A stretch of 64,000 nucleotides of DNA from Schaalia odontolytica (GTDB lineage Bacteria > Actinomycetota > Actinomycetes > Actinomycetales > Actinomycetaceae): the NCBI RefSeq assembly GCF_024584435.1, contig NZ_CP102197.1:930001-994000 (forward strand), written 5' to 3'. Made by a program: the position numbers and the translations under genes. The notes below the pieces were generated by a model. The model did not search any database, had not been told where the DNA came from, and saw only the letters and a program-made list of their open reading frames with translations. Each line of letters opens with the position of its first letter. Position 1 is the stretch's first letter. This document shows, piece by piece, positions 1-8,442 of this stretch.

Positions 1-390
1 TCGGGGGATGCCGGCCTCCATGGAGGGGGGGATGAGGCAGGTCGGGCGCAGCGCTCCGACGCCGGTGGGGATACGCACGTTGCGGTTTTCGTCGCCGACG
101 AGGGCGTCGGGGCCGACGGTGTCGCGCAGCCATGCGACGGCAGAACCCACGCGCTCGGGGCTGAGGTGAGCGTAGGGGTGGGTGGGGCGGGAGGCCACAT
201 GCGCGGCAAGTGCATCGAGGGGACGCTCGATCGGGTCGGGACCGTATCCGAGGATGTCGACGGTGCCCGCACCCAGCTGGATGCCCCCCACTCCCTTGGA
301 GATGAGGGTGACGCTCAGGCCTGCGTCGGCGGCTTTGATCGCGGCGGCCAGTCCGGCCATGCCTGCGCCGATCACGACGACGTCTCTCAT
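1..390 (-). CDS. glpB: Anaerobic glycerol-3-phosphate dehydrogenase subunit B (partial)
   Basis: Only the first 130 codons are in the window; the gene runs off the left edge. The protein opens with MRDVVVIGAGMAGL, an N-terminal FAD/NAD Rossmann GxGxxG motif, and continues with a region matching GlpB flavoproteins. In the GlpABC complex, GlpB passes electrons from the GlpA active site towards membrane-bound GlpC and menaquinone. The ATG at 388-390 overlaps the glpA stop (ATGA), so the two are translationally coupled; glpC would be expected just outside the window. Product assignment rests on the dinucleotide-binding start plus position behind glpA. Confidence 0.85.
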   Translation of the reverse strand, partial: MRDVVVIGAGMAGLAAAIKAADAGLSVTLISKGVGGIQLGAGTVDILGYGPDPIERPLDALAAHVASRPTHPYAHLSPERVGSAVAWLRDTVGPDALVGDENRNVRIPTGVGALRPTCLIPPSMEAGIPR

Positions 391-1973
391 CGGAGGACCT
401 CCTGCTTCGGGACGGGCAGGTGCTCGACGTCGAGCGTGCCCTCGTGAATCCAGGCATCCAACGCGGCCTGCCTGGCCTGCTTGCCGTACAGGATGGGCCA
501 CAGGCCTATCCAGCGGTTCTTGAGGAAGAGGCGAAGGAGCGCGTTGGCGCGCATCGAGTCGATATCTCCGCGCTCATGTGCGATGCCGGCGGCCCGCTGG
601 GAGCAGAAGCCTCCCTGACAGGGGCCCATCCCGAGCCGCATCTGGCGTCGCACGTCGTCCAGTTGCCCCTTGGGCAGGGTGTCCATGACCTTCTCGAGCA
701 TGCTTCGGGTGGCCATCTCGCACTCGCAGATGATCTGCTCGTGGGAGGGACCCTCGTTGCGTGATTCCACGTTGTCGAGGCGGTGGCCGATCGTGTAGAG
801 GCGGGCTTCCTTGGCGGGCGGGACGGCCTCGGTGGCCGTCGTGCAGGGGCGCTGCTCCCCCATCTCGGCGCACATGATGTCGACGATGCGTTCGGCCATG
901 AGCCGGTAGGTGGTGAGCTTGCCACCGGCGATCGTGAGCATCCCGTAGATGCCGTCGCGGGTGTTGTGGTCGATGATGCTCATGCCGCGGGCCATGTGAC
1001 GGGTGTCGGTGTCGGAGACCCGCGAGTCTTTGATGAGGGGGCGCGCGCCCGCCCAGGCGTGCACCGCGCGAGCCTTACGGAATCCGGGCACCATGGCCTC
1101 GCCGGAATCGAGCATCTGCTGGACCTGGTCGGCGGGGATGGAGAGCCGATCCGGGTCCTCGGCCTTCAGGTCGGTGGTGCCGATGATGCACACCGTGTGA
1201 TCTGGCACCAGGATGTCGCCGTCGGCGGGCCAGATGCACCGGTTGAGAACCGAGTGGCTGAGGCGGTGGTTCATGGCGATCATGATGCCCGCTCCGGGGA
1301 CGACATCGACGCCGTGGCACTGGGCCATCGCGGCAATCTGTCCCGCCCACGGGCCGCCGCAGTTGAGGACAAAGCCGCACTCGATGCGCAGATCTTCGCC
1401 CGCCCTCTCGTCGCGTACGATGACCGCGGCAACGCGATCGCCGTCGCGTTCGATGGAGGTCACGCGATGGTAGGTCAGGACGTGAGCGCCGTAGGCTTGC
1501 GCGGAGCGGATCGCTCCCCACACCATCTGCCATCCATCGACGGTCCCGTCCTCCACCGCAAACGCCCGCTTGATGCGCGGGTCTAGCCGAGGTTCGCGCT
1601 TGAGCGCTTCGGCGACGGAGATCTCGGCGGCGGGAACCTTCGCGGCGGCGGCGCGGGCGAGGAACTGGTCCGCGTAGTCTTCCTCGTCGTAGGCGGTCGT
1701 CACGAAGAGGCCTCCCGTGGCCTCGATAGCGTTGGAGTTGATGCGCTTGACGATCTCATTTTCTTCGGCGCATTCGGTGGCCGACTCGGGGTCGGAGGCG
1801 ATGTAGCGGGCGCCCGAGTGGAGGAGGCCGTGGAAGCGACCCGAGGTCCCCTGGGCGATGTCTGCCCGGTCAACGAGGACTACGGAGAAGCCGCGCATCG
1901 CGACGTCGCGGACTACTCCGGCGCCGGTGGATCCGCCACCGATGACGCACACGTCAGTGCGAAGTGTCTTCAC
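387..1973 (-). CDS. glpA: Anaerobic glycerol-3-phosphate dehydrogenase subunit A
   Basis: This is the catalytic FAD subunit that oxidises sn-glycerol 3-phosphate to dihydroxyacetone phosphate, feeding electrons to the quinone pool when oxygen is low. The 528-residue protein has an N-terminal FAD motif (VIGGGSTGAGVVRDVAMRG) and a C-terminal BFD-like [2Fe-2S] domain with IICECEM and MGPCQGGFC. That cysteine domain separates GlpA from aerobic GlpD. The start is a GTG at 1973, chosen because GAAGGGA lies seven bases upstream; an ATG just upstream is out of frame. It leads a glpAB(C) operon and is divergent from pepO, with repeated TGCAC motifs in the shared intergenic region. Confidence 0.93.
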   Translation of the reverse strand: MKTLRTDVCVIGGGSTGAGVVRDVAMRGFSVVLVDRADIAQGTSGRFHGLLHSGARYIASDPESATECAEENEIVKRINSNAIEATGGLFVTTAYDEEDYADQFLARAAAAKVPAAEISVAEALKREPRLDPRIKRAFAVEDGTVDGWQMVWGAIRSAQAYGAHVLTYHRVTSIERDGDRVAAVIVRDERAGEDLRIECGFVLNCGGPWAGQIAAMAQCHGVDVVPGAGIMIAMNHRLSHSVLNRCIWPADGDILVPDHTVCIIGTTDLKAEDPDRLSIPADQVQQMLDSGEAMVPGFRKARAVHAWAGARPLIKDSRVSDTDTRHMARGMSIIDHNTRDGIYGMLTIAGGKLTTYRLMAERIVDIMCAEMGEQRPCTTATEAVPPAKEARLYTIGHRLDNVESRNEGPSHEQIICECEMATRSMLEKVMDTLPKGQLDDVRRQMRLGMGPCQGGFCSQRAAGIAHERGDIDSMRANALLRLFLKNRWIGLWPILYGKQARQAALDAWIHEGTLDVEHLPVPKQEVLR

Positions 1974-2009
1974 CGTTCATTCCCTTCACGTCATCATGAG
2001 GTTGAGGCT

Positions 2010-2087
2010 GTGCACCTGTGCTACATACATCATGCTCCACCACAGGCGCGTTGCACGAATGCACACACAAGGATGCACAGATGTGCA
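2010..2087. promoter_or_regulatory. TGCAC motif cluster between glpA and pepO
   Basis: The 270-base divergent intergenic region holds TGCAC at 2011, 2052, 2060 and 2074, plus a perfect inverted repeat TGCACA-GA-TGTGCA at 2074-2087 and a GTGCAC palindrome at 2010-2015. Repeated half-sites in a promoter region suggest operators for a transcription factor controlling glpA and possibly pepO. I cannot assign the factor; the motif is not the E. coli GlpR consensus as I know it. I saw no convincing -10/-35 pair here. Confidence 0.45.
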
Positions 2088-2243
2088 GGACCGCTCGACG
2101 CCTGACACACATCCGCACTGACCTCGACAATTGCCGGGCAGCGCGAGGAATAACGACCCATCACCGTCACGTAAATGGCTCGTCCGCGACCGCGCGCAAC
2201 GGTGCCTCAGCGCCAATCGCCTCCCTCCCCCTACAGTTAAGGC

Positions 2244-4277
2244 ATGACGAACACACTGCTGGCCAGAGTCCTCGAGACCGCGAACATCGACACCACCGTG
2301 CGCCCCCAGGACGACTTCTACCGTCACGTCAACGGCACCTGGCTCGCGACCCACACGATCCCGGCGGATCGTCCGATGGACGGGGCCTTCCACGCGCTGC
2401 GCGACGCCTCCGAGAAGTACGCCCGCGACATCGCCCAGGACGCCGCCTCCGGCGCCCTGAAGGATCCCGACGCTGCGCGCATCGCGACCCTGTGGACCCA
2501 GTTCCTCGGCGAGGAGGCAATCGACGCCGCGGGGGCGGCTCCCCTGCGAGCCGAGCTCGCTGCCATCGACGCGTGCACGTGTCGCGAGGAGCTGGCCCAG
2601 ACCATGGGGGCCTTGATGCGCGAAGGCGTCGGCGGACTCGTCGGGGCGTACGTCGGCACGAACCCCCACGACTCGTCTCGCTACATGGTCTCCCTCGTTC
2701 AGTCCGGCATCGGCCTGCCCGACGAGGCCTACTACCGACAGGAGGACTACGCTCCCATCCGCGAGGCGTACGTCGCTCACACTGCCAGGCTCTTGGCTCT
2801 GGCCGGATGCTCCGATGCCGAGGACGCCTCGGCTCGGATCATGGCCCTCGAGACCGCGTTGGCCTCGCACCATCGCGACTCGGTGTCCAACCGCAACCCT
2901 CTCCTGTCGGACAATCCGACCCCGTGGGCACAGCTCCCCTCGCTCGCCCCCGGTTTCGATTGGGAGGCCTGGGCACGCGGATCGCACATGCCGTGCGATG
3001 GCCTCGTCGTCAACGTCGATCAACCCGACTACCTGAGGGGGGCAGCCAACGTCTGGGCGCACACGGACCTGGACACCCTGAAAGAGTGGCTGCGGGCATC
3101 GGTCATCGACGCGCGAGCCTCCCTGCTGTCACGCGACTTTGTCGAGGAGAACTTTGACTTCCACGGCCGCACGCTGTCGGGCACACAGGAGCTGCGTCCG
3201 CGCTGGAAGCGCGCCCTGGGCGTCATCGAGGCGTACCTGGGCGAGGCCATGGGTCGAGCGTGGGTCGCTCGCCACTTCCCGCCGGCCGCGAAGGACGCGA
3301 TGGATGCGCTGGTGCGTCGCCTCCTCGATGCCTACGGGGAGTCCATTCGCAGCCTCGAGTGGATGAGCGAAGAGACGAAGGACAGGGCACTAGCAAAGCT
3401 CGCGACCTTCAACCCCAAGATCGGCTATCCCGTCACGTGGCGCGACTACTCGACGCTGCACCTGGACCCCAACGCCTCGCTCGTGGACAACGTGCGCGCT
3501 GCCAGCGCGCACACGACCGACCGGGAGTGGGCAAAGCTCGCCGGGCCGGTCGATCGCGACGAGTGGTACATGACTCCGCAGACAGTCAACGCCTACTACA
3601 ACCCCACTCAGAACGAGATCGTCTTCCCCGCCGCCATCCTCCAACCCCCATTCTTCGATCCGCAGGCAGACGACGCCGTCAACTTCGGGGCGATCGGCGC
3701 CGTCATCGGCCACGAGATCGGGCACGGCTTTGACGACCAGGGCTCGCGCTACGACGGCGAGGGAAACCTGTCGAACTGGTGGACCGACGCGGACCGGGAG
3801 GCTTTCGAGGAGCGCACCCGCGCACTCATCGAGCAATACGATGCCCTCACGCCGGCCATCCTCCTCCCCGAGTCTTCCGAGGAAACGGAGGCGCAGCGCG
3901 ATGACTCCACCGGCCCCATCCCCCACGTCAATGGCGCGCTCACGATCGGCGAGAACATCGGCGACCTGGGCGGGCTCACCATTGCGTGGAAGGCGTGGGC
4001 GGCGACGCTGGCCGAGCGCGGCCTCACCCCCTCGGACGCGCCCGTCATCGACGGCCTGACCGGGCCTCAACGCTTCTTCTACGCGTGGGCGCGCGCGTGG
4101 AGGACCGCCACCCGCCCCCAGTTCGCCCGCCAGATGCTCGCCGTTGATCCCCACTCTCCCGCTGAATTTCGCTGCAACCAGGTGCTGCGCAACCTCGATG
4201 CCTTCGCCGAGGCCTTCGACGTGCGAGCCGACGACCAGATGTGGCTCGACCCTTCGCTTCGCGTTACCATCTGGTAA
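2244..4277 (+). CDS. pepO: M13 family zinc metallopeptidase (neprilysin/PepO-like)
   Basis: A 677-residue peptidase of the M13 family, which cleaves oligopeptides. The zinc site is plain: VIGHEIGHGFDDQGSRYD contains the HExxH motif, and ENIGDLGG supplies the third ligand region (ExxxD). Full length for the family, with the N-terminal DDFYRHVNGTWL segment typical of bacterial PepO. No signal peptide or membrane segment is visible, so it is probably cytoplasmic, unlike mammalian neprilysin. The ATG at 2244 has AAGG only one base upstream, a weakly spaced Shine-Dalgarno. pepN follows on the same strand after 115 bases, suggesting a shared peptide-utilisation role. Confidence 0.92.
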   Translation: MTNTLLARVLETANIDTTVRPQDDFYRHVNGTWLATHTIPADRPMDGAFHALRDASEKYARDIAQDAASGALKDPDAARIATLWTQFLGEEAIDAAGAAPLRAELAAIDACTCREELAQTMGALMREGVGGLVGAYVGTNPHDSSRYMVSLVQSGIGLPDEAYYRQEDYAPIREAYVAHTARLLALAGCSDAEDASARIMALETALASHHRDSVSNRNPLLSDNPTPWAQLPSLAPGFDWEAWARGSHMPCDGLVVNVDQPDYLRGAANVWAHTDLDTLKEWLRASVIDARASLLSRDFVEENFDFHGRTLSGTQELRPRWKRALGVIEAYLGEAMGRAWVARHFPPAAKDAMDALVRRLLDAYGESIRSLEWMSEETKDRALAKLATFNPKIGYPVTWRDYSTLHLDPNASLVDNVRAASAHTTDREWAKLAGPVDRDEWYMTPQTVNAYYNPTQNEIVFPAAILQPPFFDPQADDAVNFGAIGAVIGHEIGHGFDDQGSRYDGEGNLSNWWTDADREAFEERTRALIEQYDALTPAILLPESSEETEAQRDDSTGPIPHVNGALTIGENIGDLGGLTIAWKAWAATLAERGLTPSDAPVIDGLTGPQRFFYAWARAWRTATRPQFARQMLAVDPHSPAEFRCNQVLRNLDAFAEAFDVRADDQMWLDPSLRVTIW

Positions 4278-4343
4278 AAGAGTGGGGCAGCCGACATTAC
4301 GTGGCGCGCCTTGCGCAATCACCGAGAACACATGACAACATAG

Positions 4344-4372
4344 GAATGTTGAGCGCGACAGCGCTCTCATTC
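4344..4372 (+). terminator. Stem-loop between pepO and pepN
   Basis: GAGCGC (4351-4356) pairs with GCGCTC (4361-4366) around a GACA loop, extended by GAATG (4344-4348) with CATTC (4368-4372). No long T-run follows. It could end pepO transcription or lie in the pepN leader 20 bases before its start codon. Confidence 0.4.
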
Positions 4373-4392
4373 CTTCGACGGAAAGGCAACCC

Positions 4393-6957
4393 ATGCCAGG
4401 CCTGAACCTGACTCGCGAGGAAGCGACCGAGCGAGCCTCGATCATCTCCTCTGTGACCCGCTACGAGATCTCCCTGGACCTCACGCGCGGAGACACCGAC
4501 TTCGGTTCATTCACCCGCATCGAGTTCGACGCGCGCGAAGGCTCCTCCACGTTCGCGGACCTGGTGTCCAACAACGTCCACTCCATCACGCTCAACGGCA
4601 ATGCCCTCGACCCGTTCTCGGCCCACCAGGACAACCGCATTGCGCTTGAGGACCTTCAGGAGCACAACGTCCTCGAGGTCGATGCCTCGTGCCAGTACAT
4701 GCACACGGGCGAGGGACTCCACCGATTCGTTGACCCGGCTGATGGCCAGGCCTACACCTACTCCCAGTTCGAGGTCCCGGACGCGCGCCGCGTCTACACG
4801 ACCTTCGAGCAGCCGGACCTGAAGTCCACGTTCACGCTGACCGTTAAGGCACCCAAGGGGTGGAAGGTGTTCTCCAACGCCCCCACGCCCTCCCCTGAGG
4901 AGGAGGGCGAGAGCTGGACGTACCGCTTCGCGACCACGGAGAAGATGTCGACCTACATCACCGCAATCGTTGCGGGACCCTACGAGGGCACCACCTCGAC
5001 GCTCACGTCCTCCGATGGACGCACCATCGATCTGGGCGTCTACGCGCGCGCGTCCATCGTTGACCATCTTGACGCCGACGAGATCCTGGACATCACCCGT
5101 CGCGGCTTTGAGTTCTTCGAAGGCGCCTACGGCATCGCCTACCCCTTCACCAAGTACGACCAGATCTTCGTTCCCGAGTACAACGCCGGTGCGATGGAGA
5201 ACGCCGGGTGCGTGACCTTCCGCGACGCCTACGTGTTCCGTACGCGCCCGACGGAGGCACAGATGGAGGCGCGCGCCAACACGATTCTTCACGAGCTGGC
5301 GCACATGTGGTTCGGCGACCTGGTCACCATGAAGTGGTGGAACGACCTGTGGCTCAACGAGTCTTTCGCCGAGTTCATGAGCCACCTGGCGCTGGCCGAG
5401 GCCACCAAGTACACCGAGGGCTGGACCGGGTTCATGGTCCGCAAGGACTGGGGCCTCAAGCAGGACCAGCTGCCCACTACTCACCCGATCACCGCCGAGA
5501 TCCGTGACCTGGCCGACGTTGAGGTGAACTTCGATGGCATCACCTACGCCAAGGGAGCCTCGGTGTTGCGCCAGCTCGTCTCCTACGTGGGACGCGACGC
5601 GTTCTTCGCCGGCCTGCACGAGTATCTCACCAAGCACTCCTACGCCAATGCCACCCTGGATGACCTCCTCTCCGAGCTGGCGTCCGCATCGGGTCGCGAC
5701 CTGGAGTCCTGGTCGAAGGTGTGGCTCGAGGAAGCGGGCGTCACGCTTGTGCGCCCCGTGGTCACCGCGGCGCCAGACGGAACGATCGAGCGCCTGGAGA
5801 TCACGCAGGAGGCGTTCTCGCAGGGAGCGTCTCTGCGCCCCCATCGCCTTGGCGTGGCCGGCTATAGCCTGTCCGACGAGGACACGCTCACTCGAGCTTT
5901 CCGCGAAGAGCTCGACGTTGACGGCGCGTCGACGGTTGTCGAGGCCGCGGTCGGCCTGCCTCGCCCTGATTTCATCCTCGTCAACGACGGTGATTTGGGT
6001 TACGCGAAGGTCCGCTTGGACGCCGATTCCCTGGCTTTTGCGATCGCGAACATCACGAAGTTCACGGATTCACTCACGCGCGGGGTCGTCATGGCCGCCG
6101 CCTGGGACATGACCCGCGACGGCGAAATGAAGGCCCGCGACTACCTCAACCTGGCGCTGACCTCGATCCCCGTCGAGGACAACATGAGCCTGCTGACGCT
6201 GACTCTGCGCCACATTGACGAGGCGGTGCGCACCTTCGTCGCCCCGGAGGGCCGCGAGGAGGCCTCGGAGGACACCGGCCGTCGCCTGCTTCTCCTGGCC
6301 CGCACCGCAGCTTCGGGCTCGGACGCCCAGCGCATGCTCGTCGCCGCTGCCGCGCGCAACGCAACCAGCAGCGAGCAGCTCGATGCCATCCGAGCACTCT
6401 ACGACGGCACCCAGACGCTGGACGGTCTCGACCTGGACGTTGACCTCAAGTGGAGCCTGCTCGTCGCGCTCGTGCGCGGCGGCGCCGCCACCGAGGAGGA
6501 CATTGCCGCACTCGAGGCCAGTGACGACACGATGACCGGTCGTCAGAACGCGGCCGCCGCACGCGCGGCGCGCGCCGGGGAGTGGATCAAGGCAGACGTG
6601 TGGGACAAGGTCCTGACCGATACCTCGATTCCCAATGACACCCGCTGGGCGATGATTTCGGGCTTCTGGGCGCAGGCTCGCACGACTCCGTCCGCGTACG
6701 CTTCCTACGTGGGCGAGTACTTCGACTCGCTTGTCGGCATCTGGGAGACCTTCACCTTCCACACGGCCGAGGATCTCACGACGCTGCTCTTCCCGAGCGC
6801 CCTTGCGGGCTACCTGCCCGAGGTTGACGTGGTCGCCGCCGGCAAGTCGTGGATCGACGAGCACGCGGACGCGTCGGCGGGGCTGATCCGCATCGTGCGC
6901 GAGCACATTGACGTGTGCGAGCGCCAGATCGCCAACCAGGCGGTGGACGCCGAGTAG
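4393..6957 (+). CDS. pepN: Aminopeptidase N (M1 family)
   Basis: An 854-residue M1 zinc aminopeptidase that removes N-terminal amino acids from peptides. The exopeptidase motif GAMEN is present (NAGAMENAGCVTF), followed by the zinc motif HELAHMWFGDLVT with the downstream glutamate ligand in LWLNESFAEF. The long C-terminal helical domain is full length. There is no signal peptide. The ATG at 4393 follows GGAAAGGCAACCC, a good ribosome binding site. It sits behind pepO and is followed by a strong hairpin at 6978-7009. Confidence 0.96.
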   Translation: MPGLNLTREEATERASIISSVTRYEISLDLTRGDTDFGSFTRIEFDAREGSSTFADLVSNNVHSITLNGNALDPFSAHQDNRIALEDLQEHNVLEVDASCQYMHTGEGLHRFVDPADGQAYTYSQFEVPDARRVYTTFEQPDLKSTFTLTVKAPKGWKVFSNAPTPSPEEEGESWTYRFATTEKMSTYITAIVAGPYEGTTSTLTSSDGRTIDLGVYARASIVDHLDADEILDITRRGFEFFEGAYGIAYPFTKYDQIFVPEYNAGAMENAGCVTFRDAYVFRTRPTEAQMEARANTILHELAHMWFGDLVTMKWWNDLWLNESFAEFMSHLALAEATKYTEGWTGFMVRKDWGLKQDQLPTTHPITAEIRDLADVEVNFDGITYAKGASVLRQLVSYVGRDAFFAGLHEYLTKHSYANATLDDLLSELASASGRDLESWSKVWLEEAGVTLVRPVVTAAPDGTIERLEITQEAFSQGASLRPHRLGVAGYSLSDEDTLTRAFREELDVDGASTVVEAAVGLPRPDFILVNDGDLGYAKVRLDADSLAFAIANITKFTDSLTRGVVMAAAWDMTRDGEMKARDYLNLALTSIPVEDNMSLLTLTLRHIDEAVRTFVAPEGREEASEDTGRRLLLLARTAASGSDAQRMLVAAAARNATSSEQLDAIRALYDGTQTLDGLDLDVDLKWSLLVALVRGGAATEEDIAALEASDDTMTGRQNAAAARAARAGEWIKADVWDKVLTDTSIPNDTRWAMISGFWAQARTTPSAYASYVGEYFDSLVGIWETFTFHTAEDLTTLLFPSALAGYLPEVDVVAAGKSWIDEHADASAGLIRIVREHIDVCERQIANQAVDAE

Positions 6958-6977
6958 GCGCATCATCAAAGCGTGAG

Positions 6978-7009
6978 GAGGGGGCGCGGCCGCATGGTCG
7001 CGCCCCCTC
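6978..7009 (+). terminator. Terminator after pepN
   Basis: Perfect 11-bp stem, GAGGGGGCGCG (6978-6988) with CGCGCCCCCTC (6999-7009), 20 bases after the pepN stop. No T-run follows, as is common in high-GC actinobacteria. Confidence 0.7.
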
Positions 7010-7074
7010 GCGTACAGCCCGAGAAGATCCTTTCCAAGCTACAGCGTCAAAATCTCGCCCGGTCTCCCGTACGA

Positions 7075-7110
7075 CGCGTGCCGACCTCGTTGCGACGAGG
7101 TCGGCACGCG
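7075..7110 (-). terminator. 16-bp inverted repeat, likely terminator of the GW-repeat gene
   Basis: A perfect 16-bp stem (7075-7090 with 7095-7110) around a TGCG loop lies 50 bases downstream of the minus-strand gene that ends at 7161, and about 120 bases after pepN on the other strand. It may work in both directions. No T-tract on either side. Confidence 0.65.
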
Positions 7111-7160
7111 CGTGTATCAAAGCTGTCGGTGGCGAGAACTCCCTCACCCGCAGCACTCGC

Positions 7161-7964
7161 TCACTGGTAGAGGCCCCACCAGACACCGTTGCCGTAGAAC
7201 CAGTGGCGTTCGCCGTTGATCCAGCGGGTGCCGGTGACCATGGCGCCGGAGGCGTCCATGTAGTACCAGTGCTCGCCGTCCTTGACCCATCCGTCCAGCA
7301 TCGCACCATTGTCGTTCATGTAGTACCAGGAGCCGCGAATCATGTTCCAGCCGGTGACCATGGCGCCGGAGTCGTTCATGTAGTACCAGGAGCCGTGGAT
7401 CGCGTTCCAGCCGGTAACCATGGCACCGGAGTCGTTCATGTAGTACCAGGAGCCATCAATTTCGAGCCACCCGGTCTGCATCGTTCCCAGATCGGGATCC
7501 ATGAAGTACCAGGTTCCACCGATCAGGTGCCAGCCGAAGGCCTGATCCCCCGAGGTACCGTAATACTCCCAGGAGCCTTCCTGGTTGTACCAGCCGGTGA
7601 CCATGTATCCGCGGCTGTCGAAGCGGTAGATCTTGTCATCAATCTCGACCTGCTCGTTCATAGCGTACGTGCCGTCACCGAGGTCGAACCACCAGCCGAC
7701 GGAATCCTGCTTCCAGGAGGCGGCGGGAGCATCGGAGTCGTCACCCTCGTCAGCGGGATCTTCGGTGGCGGCACCGTCGGCGGCCGGGCCTTCCTCGGCG
7801 GCACCGTCGGCGACGGGCGTCTCTTCGGCAGCGACCGCACCGTTATCGGCGGCAGCACCCTCGGTGGGCTCGCCGACCGCGTAGGCGGGAACGACAGATC
7901 CGGCGACAATGGCAGCAGCACTCAGGGCCGCAATCATAAACTTGCGTGCATTAGTGGGACGCAT
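7161..7964 (-). CDS. Secreted cell-wall-binding GW-repeat protein
   Basis: A 267-residue exported protein. Residues 1-29 form a signal peptide (basic start, hydrophobic core, AYA cleavage region). Residues 30-82 are an Ala/Asp/Glu-rich low-complexity linker. Residues 85-267 are about eight 20-residue repeats of the choline-binding/glucan-binding type, each with the pattern GW...G.WYYM...GAM. No catalytic domain is present, so it is likely a surface adhesin or wall-organising protein; the ligand is unknown. The ATG at 7964 has GAGAGGA upstream. A good sigma-70-type promoter lies about 100 bases upstream. The same repeat type ends the fucosidase at 28612-32103, suggesting a shared anchor. Confidence 0.85.
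   Translation of the reverse strand: MRPTNARKFMIAALSAAAIVAGSVVPAYAVGEPTEGAAADNGAVAAEETPVADGAAEEGPAADGAATEDPADEGDDSDAPAASWKQDSVGWWFDLGDGTYAMNEQVEIDDKIYRFDSRGYMVTGWYNQEGSWEYYGTSGDQAFGWHLIGGTWYFMDPDLGTMQTGWLEIDGSWYYMNDSGAMVTGWNAIHGSWYYMNDSGAMVTGWNMIRGSWYYMNDNGAMLDGWVKDGEHWYYMDASGAMVTGTRWINGERHWFYGNGVWWGLYQ
7201..7500 (-). repeat. 60-base tandem repeats encoding GW modules
   Basis: Five consecutive 60-base units start at 7201, 7261, 7321, 7381 and 7441. The units at 7321 and 7381 match at 54 of 60 positions by my count, so similarity holds in DNA as well as protein. Such arrays can gain or lose units by recombination. They are coding repeats, not CRISPR. Confidence 0.8.
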
Positions 7965-8050
7965 AGCTAGTCCTCTCGTGATGGTTGGTTGGAAGGCAAC
8001 GAGCTGTGTTGCTTCAAAACGTAGCGAAGCAGCCTCATGACACTTCCGCG

Positions 8051-8092
8051 TAATGCATTACTTAGTATATACTAGAGTTTGTCGATAAGCAA
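8051..8092 (-). promoter_or_regulatory. Promoter with overlapping palindromes for the GW-repeat gene
   Basis: On the minus strand, TTGCTT (8087-8092) is separated by exactly 17 bases from TATACT (8064-8069), a near-consensus sigma-70-type promoter giving a leader of roughly 90 bases. The -10 lies inside a perfect 12-base palindrome TAGTATATACTA (8063-8074). A second palindrome, TAATGCATTA (8051-8060), lies at the expected transcription start. Palindromes covering the -10 and start suggest a repressor operator; the regulator is unknown. Confidence 0.7.
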
Positions 8093-8375
8093 GCCCCTCC
8101 TGACAAGAGGCTCACCAGCGACGCCAACCCCGCGCATCCCTGCCTTTTCCCGCAATTCCCGGGCACAATGAAACCCCTTACCCTCAGATCATCGTAACCA
8201 ACGAGCGCGCGTCAAACACAGAGAGCACCTCACTCACCGGCATCCCTCGGTTCGACACATCGGTTGACCACCCGCGCCTCGGGCATGAGAACAAGCCCGG
8301 CCCCAACAGGGCGCAGGTCCGGACACAGGACAACGAGCCCCAACGGGCAACACGCGTGCGCACGCACAGGAACGC
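8093..8375. other. Intergenic stretch without a supported gene
   Basis: Between the promoter of the GW-repeat gene and the terminator of the CAP gene I see no reading frame with a ribosome binding site or recognisable product. Open frames here are short, arginine- and proline-rich, and look like chance frames in GC-rich DNA. Confidence 0.5.
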
Positions 8376-8413
8376 AGCGCCCCGCCGACGATGCACAATG
8401 TCGGCGGGGCGCT
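8376..8413 (-). terminator. Terminator of the CAP-domain gene
   Basis: Perfect 14-bp stem, AGCGCCCCGCCGAC (8376-8389) with GTCGGCGGGGCGCT (8400-8413), 10-base loop, 30 bases after the stop at 8443. Confidence 0.75.
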
Positions 8414-8442
8414 GATCGGACCCGTCGGCCCGACCGCTCATG

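Noticed and set aside
4507..5844. Long open frame antisense to pepN (445 codons, minus strand)
   Set aside because: Shadow frame in GC-rich DNA opposite a clear M1 peptidase; no ribosome binding site or family motif.
7201..7500. Regular 60-base repeats, possible CRISPR array
   Set aside because: Repeats are contiguous without unique spacers and encode GW modules in frame.
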